DNA of 7,698 nt, from the NCBI GenBank assembly GCA_029287755.1, contig JARFQM010000434.1, forward strand, positions 1 to 7,698, written 5' to 3'. A program made the position numbers and the translations under genes. This document shows, piece by piece, positions 6,523 to 7,698 of this stretch. Source of the stretch: Desulfofustis sp. (GTDB lineage: Bacteria; Desulfobacterota; Desulfobulbia; Desulfobulbales; Desulfocapsaceae). The notes beneath the pieces are model-generated. The model ran no database searches, was not told where the DNA came from, and saw only the letters and a list, made by a program, of their open reading frames with translations. How positions within the stretch are numbered: the stretch's first letter is position 1; each line of letters starts with the position of its first letter.

Positions 6523-7185
6523 ATGAGCTACGGTATGTTTATCGACACGACACGCTGCATCGCCTGCAAGGCGTGTCAGGTCGCGTGCAAACAGTGGAAT
6601 CGGCTGCCTGCCGAAAAAACTGATAATGTCGGTACGTTACAGAATCCGCAAGACCTATCCTTTTCTACCTACAGGCTCGTGCGCATGCAGGAGCAGATCA
6701 TTGACGGGCAGGTGCGCTGGCTCTTCGTCCCGGATCAGTGCCGTCACTGTCGGGTGGCCCCCTGTCTGCTCAGGGCCAAAAACGGGTCTGCCATCTACCA
6801 GGACAAGGATACCGGCGCCGTGCTTTACACTTCGAAAACCAGCGGCCTGGAGGGGCAAGAAATCAAAGAAGCCTGCCCCTACAATGTCCCACGAAGCAAC
6901 ACAGACGGCGTACTGGCCAAATGCACCCTGTGCAATGACAGACTCAGACAGCAGCAGGAGCCCGCCTGCGTGCAGGCATGCGCGACCGGGTGTCTTAATT
7001 TCGGGGAGCTGGACGACATGCTCGAAATGGCGCACGAACGGCTCGATCGCGTCAAGACTTCATTTCCCGAAGCCCGGCTCCTGGATCCGGAAAACGTTCG
7101 GGTAATCTTCCTTACCGCCTTTTCACCCGACTACTATCATGACTATGCGGTCTCTTTCGATCCGAGCCTGTGGAGGTCTCGCTGA
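6523..7185 (+). CDS. fdhB: Formate dehydrogenase iron-sulfur (beta) subunit, FdhB type
   Basis: A 220-residue ferredoxin-like subunit that carries electrons away from FdhA. Cys groups are at 12-22 (CIACKACQVAC), 73-81 (CRHCRVAPC), Cys118 in ACPYNVP, and 134-153 (CTLCNDR...ACVQAC). That gives 12 ligands for three [4Fe-4S] clusters; Cys157 is extra. The phrases KQWNRLPAEKT, QNPQDLSFSTY and WLFVPDQCRHC match Desulfovibrio FdhB, which is about 215 residues and also has three clusters. This differs from the four-cluster, membrane-anchored FdnH. It has no signal peptide and no membrane helix, so it is expected to be exported bound to FdhA by the Tat pathway (hitchhiker export, known for related enzymes). 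The start is 10 bases after the fdhA stop, and GAGGG at 6511-6515 overlaps that stop, which points to translational coupling. Confidence 0.93.
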   Translation: MSYGMFIDTTRCIACKACQVACKQWNRLPAEKTDNVGTLQNPQDLSFSTYRLVRMQEQIIDGQVRWLFVPDQCRHCRVAPCLLRAKNGSAIYQDKDTGAVLYTSKTSGLEGQEIKEACPYNVPRSNTDGVLAKCTLCNDRLRQQQEPACVQACATGCLNFGELDDMLEMAHERLDRVKTSFPEARLLDPENVRVIFLTAFSPDYYHDYAVSFDPSLWRSR

Positions 7186-7278
7186 GTCCTGGACTCCATC
7201 CCCATTGCGGGTTTAGAAGGGTGCGGGTATCGGATCACCTTTGAATGGACACAACCTCAAACCTGGAGCACACTGTGT

Positions 7279-7698
7279 ATGGAACCTTCATTAACCTCAG
7301 GAGTGGAACAAGTCAAGGAGGCAGTGGGTTCGCTTAGACTTAGACGCCCCCATTACCGCCCTATGCTGGACTATTACGAGAAGGTTATGGTTGCCCAGGA
7401 AACGGTGAAGGCAGCCATGTCGCGAATCTCGCTCCCAGACCCTTTTCTCCTGGTTGACGAAGTGGCTGAGGTCACTGGTGCGCCCACCGAAAATACGCTA
7501 ATCAACTTCGCTGCCGGCCCGGCCCGGGACCTGTTGGCCACCATTTGCCAGGCATGCAGGGCCAACGGATTGCACTCACCGGCTATGGTCGAGAGACTTG
7601 AACAAGCGGCTGCGGACGGGGGCTCCACGTTCGATCTCTTTCTGCGAGATTTTCTGCTCCGGGACAGGGACGCAATCGACCGCTATACAGCAGTGCAC
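7279..7698 (+). CDS. fdhE: Probable FdhE formate dehydrogenase accessory protein (3' truncated)
   Basis: The first 140 residues of a gene that runs off the window. The product is soluble and helix-rich, without a signal peptide. An early RRPHYRPMLDYYEKVMVAQETVK segment resembles the N-terminal helices of FdhE-type proteins, and the helical stretches that follow fit that fold. FdhE is a cytoplasmic protein needed to make active periplasmic formate dehydrogenases; its diagnostic CxxC zinc/iron sites lie further on and cannot be seen here. Position right after fdhB strongly supports the call, since fdhE commonly follows fdhAB in Desulfovibrio-like clusters. TGGAG at 7264-7268 is 10 bases before the ATG at 7279. 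The same frame is open back to the fdhB stop with no better start codon. The 93-base gap before it has no clear terminator. Confidence 0.7.
   Translation, partial: MEPSLTSGVEQVKEAVGSLRLRRPHYRPMLDYYEKVMVAQETVKAAMSRISLPDPFLLVDEVAEVTGAPTENTLINFAAGPARDLLATICQACRANGLHSPAMVERLEQAAADGGSTFDLFLRDFLLRDRDAIDRYTAVH

Noticed and set aside
7183..7278. Second TGA readthrough joining fdhB to fdhE in one frame
   Set aside because: The frame is open after the fdhB TGA, but FdhB already has full family length, the linker has no homology, and a ribosome site plus ATG exist at 7264-7281.
1..7698. CRISPR arrays, tRNA or rRNA genes, insertion sequences, defence genes
   Set aside because: No regularly spaced repeats, tRNA-like folds, transposase motifs or terminal inverted repeats were seen on either strand.

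Overview
The window looks like chromosomal DNA of an anaerobic, respiring, Gram-negative bacterium. A sulfate- or metal-reducing member of the former Deltaproteobacteria (Desulfobacterota, including Desulfuromonadales) fits best. The reasons are a selenocysteine formate dehydrogenase with a Desulfovibrio-type beta subunit, a periplasmic tetraheme cytochrome c, two Tat signal peptides and an outer-membrane-type lipoprotein. No taxon can be fixed from the sequence alone.

Layout: positions 1-1289 hold a small envelope group, all on the + strand: the end of a DUF1269-type protein, a multi-pass membrane protein resembling DUF4203/TMEM198, and a SlyB-like glycine-zipper lipoprotein. After a 114-base AT-rich gap with an imperfect palindrome, a second + strand run fills 1404-7698 and looks like one operon: tetraheme cytochrome c; a Tat-exported, membrane-anchored HybA-like iron-sulfur protein; a small four-helix membrane protein resembling a reduced cytochrome b; the formate dehydrogenase catalytic subunit; its FdhB-type iron-sulfur subunit; and the start of a probable fdhE accessory gene cut by the window edge.

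The catalytic gene is interrupted by an in-frame TGA at 4017-4019 and would be split into two ORFs by a naive gene caller. It is best read as one 1024-residue selenoprotein: the TGA lies at the position of the E. coli FdnG selenocysteine, is followed by the expected His, and has a strong hairpin about 23 bases downstream that fits a bacterial SECIS element.

Inferred workflow: formate is oxidised in the periplasm by FdhA-FdhB. Electrons then pass to the tetraheme cytochrome and/or the HybA-like and membrane subunits, and so to the quinone pool or a cytochrome network. FdhE would support enzyme maturation. Unusual points are two different iron-sulfur beta-type subunits in one operon, loss of one canonical cluster Cys in the HybA-like protein, and a membrane subunit lacking part of the usual heme-ligand set. 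The core enzyme is a known type. The novelty, if any, is in the accessory electron-transfer module.
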